A stretch of 64,000 nt of DNA, taken from NCBI RefSeq assembly GCF_018866305.1, contig NZ_CP076456.1:3348001-3412000 (forward strand). Reading direction: 5' to 3'. Source of the stretch: Arthrobacter sunyaminii (GTDB lineage: Bacteria > Actinomycetota > Actinomycetes > Actinomycetales > Micrococcaceae). Below, in pieces: positions 61,660 to 64,000 of this stretch. How positions within the stretch are numbered: the first letter of the stretch is position 1; each line of letters opens with the position of its first letter. The translations under genes and the position numbers were made by a program. Under the pieces are notes generated by a model. The model did not search any database, was not told where the DNA came from, and saw only the letters and a list, made by a program, of their open reading frames with translations.

Positions 61660-62371
61660 GGTTGTCATCTCCTGCATGCTCGGTCACCGGGGCGCCGCCG
61701 GATTCCAGATGGTCAACGGCATTGAAACTCTCCAGCACCCAGCGGCCCTTTCCTTCCGGGCGCATCAGGCGGGTTATGGAAGCGTTACGGACGCTTGTAC
61801 TGGAAGCAATATCGAGAAGTTCGGCCTCACTGAGCTGCTCGCAGATGTAGCGGATCAGCATAATCACGGCATCATGGCAGACGACGGCGACGCGCTTTCC
61901 GTCGTTTTCGTCGTCGATGTCGCGGAGGACCGAACGCAGGCGCAGTGCCACGTCGGCCCAGGATTCCCCGCCCGGGGGCCGGTAGGAGAACTTGCCCAGC
62001 CAGTTTCGCCGCTGTGCTTCATCCGGGAAACGGGCGTCCACTCCTGCTGAAGTCAGCAGGTCCAGGATGCCCAGTTCCCGGTCGCGCAGCCGTTCGTCCA
62101 GGCGCATGTCCTGCAGACCGGTCAGCTCCGCTGTCTGCCGGGCCCGCAGGTACGGCGAACACCAAACAGCCTCGGGACGTTCATGCTCCGGCAGCCCGGC
62201 GAGCCAGCGGCCCAGTGCTTCACCCTGCTGAACACCGGCGTCACTCAGCGGAACGTCGGCGTCCCGCAGCCCAATGTCGATGACTTCGGCCCCGGAGCGG
62301 TGTGCCGCAGTGGCTGCTACGTTTCCCGCGCTCTCGCCGTGCCGGATCAGGACCAGTTCGATTGCACCCAT
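61643..62371 (-). CDS. Histidine phosphatase family protein
   Basis: A 242-residue phosphoglycerate-mutase-like phosphatase. The catalytic RHGESAGN is at residues 10-17, an ER/arginine region follows in WCSPYLRARQTAELT, and the second histidine is in VVCHDAVIMLI. Broad small-phosphoester or sugar-phosphate activity is likely. GGAGG directly abuts the ATG, too close to be a normal ribosome site; a TAGAGT box six bases away suggests leaderless translation. Confidence 0.82.
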   Translation of the reverse strand: MGAIELVLIRHGESAGNVAATAAHRSGAEVIDIGLRDADVPLSDAGVQQGEALGRWLAGLPEHERPEAVWCSPYLRARQTAELTGLQDMRLDERLRDRELGILDLLTSAGVDARFPDEAQRRNWLGKFSYRPPGGESWADVALRLRSVLRDIDDENDGKRVAVVCHDAVIMLIRYICEQLSEAELLDIASSTSVRNASITRLMRPEGKGRWVLESFNAVDHLESGGAPVTEHAGDDNHVHPR

Positions 62372-62377
62372 CCTCCG

Positions 62378-62383
62378 ACTCTA
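62378..62383 (-). promoter_or_regulatory. -10 box of leaderless histidine phosphatase gene
   Basis: TAGAGT on the minus strand, six bases before the ATG at 62371. Confidence 0.4.
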
Positions 62384-62450
62384 CCCCCGCCCCAAAACCG
62401 ATTCGAGATGAATTCACGGGAAAAACCTGCGGATTCATTATTCATAGCCC

Positions 62451-62481
62451 TTGATTCGGGTACACCAAATGTGATTAGGCT
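62451..62481 (+). promoter_or_regulatory. Promoter of lipoprotein 1
   Basis: TTGATT (62451-62456) and TAGGCT (62476-62481) are 19 bp apart; the -10 box ends five bases before the ATG. The surrounding CCCTTGATTC is repeated at the second lipoprotein gene. Confidence 0.55.
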
Positions 62482-62486
62482 CGGCA

Positions 62487-63053
62487 ATGGAAAATACGCT
62501 TTGGAACGATCCAACGGACATTTCCCAGACTTCTGCAGGGAATCGGGCACGGCGGGCCTTGCTGGCATGCTCAGCGGTAATTGTCCTTGCATCCTGCTCC
62601 GCGGGTCCCGCGGACAGCACCGACGCCGGGGGCACCAACAGCCCTGCCCCCGCTGTCCCTTCAACTTCTTCCTCCCCCACGCCCGTTCCCTCATCTGCAG
62701 CTGCACCTGAGCCCTTACATGAACCTCTGTCACCGGATTCCCGGTCGTACCCGGCGGAAGAACTCGTCCTCTCCGAAAAGGGAACAGGCAGCGGAAGCTA
62801 CGTTCTTGAGGGTGGTCTGAGAGAGGGGGAATCCCTCACCATTGCGGTCACGTGCACCCCTGGCGGAGAACTGGACGTGAAAACCGACCCCGCCATCGCA
62901 GGCATCGGCAACTTTCGCTGCGGCAACGGGCCGCTTGACATGAGTGTCAGCAATCCGGCCCTCGTGCGGGATATTCCGGATCTGTCGGTCACTGTGGAGA
63001 CGTCCAGCGGCGCATCCTTCTGGGTACAGGCCCGGGTCCACGGCGGCGCCTAG
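62487..63053 (+). CDS. Putative lipoprotein (tandem copy 1)
   Basis: A 188-residue protein with a signal peptide ending in the lipobox LASC (Cys37), a Ser/Pro/Ala-rich linker (residues 40-80) and a small beta-rich C-terminal domain. The domain has LSEKGTGSGSYVLEGGLREG, VTCTPGGELDV and SFWVQARVHGG, with two cysteines likely bonded. The next gene has the same layout and length, so they are tandem duplicates. I do not recognise a family. Confidence 0.72.
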   Translation: MENTLWNDPTDISQTSAGNRARRALLACSAVIVLASCSAGPADSTDAGGTNSPAPAVPSTSSSPTPVPSSAAAPEPLHEPLSPDSRSYPAEELVLSEKGTGSGSYVLEGGLREGESLTIAVTCTPGGELDVKTDPAIAGIGNFRCGNGPLDMSVSNPALVRDIPDLSVTVETSSGASFWVQARVHGGA

Positions 63054-63113
63054 CATTTATGAAAATGTTTCCTTTGCATGGATAAATAAATTTCCGGCAC
63101 TTTTCAAAAACCC

Positions 63114-63144
63114 TTGATTCAACTCACCTCATTGTGTTTAGGGT
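63114..63144 (+). promoter_or_regulatory. Promoter of lipoprotein 2
   Basis: TTGATT (63114-63119) and TAGGGT (63139-63144) are 19 bp apart; the -10 box ends five bases before the ATG at 63150. It has the same geometry as the first lipoprotein promoter. Confidence 0.55.
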
Positions 63145-63149
63145 CGTTG

Positions 63150-63716
63150 ATGGGAACCTATATGAAGGAAAGCGCATCGAGAGCAGCACGTACCTCCACC
63201 ACAGGGCAGCGCGGCCGCGGCAACCCCGGCCTTTGGATTGGCCGCGGCGCCCTGGCCGCAATGTTTGTTGCTGTCCTCTCCGGATGTTCCGCGGACGGGA
63301 CGGCTGAAGCCGAGCCGGCCAACACCACGCCGGCGGCTGCCGCAGGTGTCTCCCCTTCCGGCCCTCTTGAGGATTCGGATGTGGCGGAACCCCTTGCACC
63401 ACAGATTGAACTGGACGGTGTTTCTCCGTCCGGAGAGAGGGTTCTTTCCGAGCAGGGCGTTGGCACCGGAACCCATAAGTTTGACGGAGTGCTGGAAGCG
63501 GGACAGGTCCTGAGCCTCTCCGCGTCCTGTCCCCCCGGAGATTCAGTGTCCGTCAGCGGAGCTATGGGGCGTTATACCGTTCCCTGCAGCAGCCCCGCCT
63601 CGTCATATACTTTCGATGCTCCGGCCGACGAGGCCGTTGAAGGCGTGGAAGTCACCGTGAAAACAGCGCACGGCTCCCCCTACTGGCTCGCGGCATGGGT
63701 GCACGACGCAGAATAA
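63150..63716 (+). CDS. Putative lipoprotein (tandem copy 2)
   Basis: A 188-residue lipoprotein: signal with the lipobox VLSGC, an Ala/Pro/Glu-rich linker and a C-terminal domain with RVLSEQGVGTGTHKFDGVLE, SASCPPGDSVSV and SPYWLAAWVHD. These align with copy 1 in order and spacing, including the two cysteines. I took the ATG at 63150 because the -10 box fits a leaderless start there, as in copy 1; an upstream TTG (63114) is part of the promoter. Function unknown. Confidence 0.72.
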   Translation: MGTYMKESASRAARTSTTGQRGRGNPGLWIGRGALAAMFVAVLSGCSADGTAEAEPANTTPAAAAGVSPSGPLEDSDVAEPLAPQIELDGVSPSGERVLSEQGVGTGTHKFDGVLEAGQVLSLSASCPPGDSVSVSGAMGRYTVPCSSPASSYTFDAPADEAVEGVEVTVKTAHGSPYWLAAWVHDAE

Positions 63717-63731
63717 GCCTCCCGCGCGCCG

Positions 63732-64000
63732 TCACGTGCTGGCACGCTGATCCGTCTTGCCGCCGTTGCGGACCGTGAAGGTCAGCAGGAACGCGACGGC
63801 GGCAAAGGCCGCCAGCAGCATCAGCCCCACAAAATAGCTGCGGTTCGCGGGATCGTAGGTGGCGCCCATGACCAGCGGCGGAAAATAGCCGCCCAGTCCA
63901 CCGGCGGCGGCGATGATCCCGCCGACCGTGCCCACGTCCTGCGCCGGTGCTGCCCGTCCCACCCAGGCAAACACGCCCCCGGTGCCCAGCCCCAGGAACA
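63732..64000 (-). CDS. NarK-type nitrate/nitrite transporter, C-terminal part
   Basis: The frame is open at the right window edge, so only the last 88 codons are visible. The sequence FLGLGTGGVFAWVG and IIAAAGGLGGYFPPLVMGAT match the NNP-family signature of nitrate/nitrite carriers. Two final helices and a polar C-terminus follow. The start and most of the protein lie outside. Confidence 0.7.
   Translation of the reverse strand, partial: FLGLGTGGVFAWVGRAAPAQDVGTVGGIIAAAGGLGGYFPPLVMGATYDPANRSYFVGLMLLAAFAAVAFLLTFTVRNGGKTDQRAST

Overview
The window is high-GC DNA with densely packed genes, GTG and TTG starts, frequent 1-4 bp stop/start overlaps and several TAGGCT-type -10 boxes. The gene content includes a CstR sulfide operon, PhoX with a Tat signal, a Lrp-linked branched-chain oxo-acid dehydrogenase, an aerobic phenylacetate pathway, LigC, NnrD and menaquinone MenC. 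Together these point to an actinobacterium, most likely Arthrobacter or another Micrococcaceae. The stretch looks chromosomal. I saw no transposase, integrase, CRISPR array, rRNA or tRNA.

Layout. 0-9 kb: two paralogous BCCT transporters flank a Pat/HisC-like aminotransferase, a TPP-dependent decarboxylase-like enzyme and an amino-acid permease. 9-11.5 kb: fmdB-fmdA (formamide hydrolysis) and a frameshifted CPBP protease gene. 11.5-14.6 kb: a tightly coupled four-gene unit encoding an ImmA/IrrE-type metalloprotease, a seven-helix MAB_1171c-like membrane protein, a membrane-anchored alpha/beta hydrolase and an EspR-like HTH protein. 14.8-18.2 kb: a persulfide/sulfite detoxification operon facing its CstR repressor across three operator-like sites. 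18.2-26.4 kb: PhoX phosphatase, oxidoreductases, menC and transporters. 26.6-30.9 kb: the bkd operon facing a Lrp regulator. 31.4-34.8 kb: a copper-trafficking and DyP-peroxidase operon.

35-59 kb carries the phenylacetate catabolon in four blocks: paaABCDE-paaG, paaI-paaK-paaR, paaZ and paaJ-paaF-paaH. They encode CoA activation, epoxidation, isomerisation, ring cleavage and beta-oxidation to acetyl-CoA and succinyl-CoA. A shared 22-bp inverted-repeat motif lies in front of the four transcription units and is the probable PaaR operator. Between the blocks sit a PadR/HAAS pair, an S9 peptidase, DedA, a TetR-controlled drug exporter, a GDSL hydrolase, LigC and other single genes. The left-end aminotransferase and TPP enzyme could feed phenylalanine-derived carbon into this pathway, but that is inference.

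59.5-64 kb: a VOC protein, a second CPBP protease, NnrD, a histidine phosphatase, two tandem paralogous lipoproteins with near-identical leaderless promoters, and the 3' part of a NarK-type transporter cut by the window edge.

The least explained items are the ImmA/IrrE-7TM-hydrolase-HTH unit with its palindromic operator, a pseudoknot-capable leader RNA near 55.3 kb, and two compact inverted-repeat elements near 14.7 and 35.0 kb.
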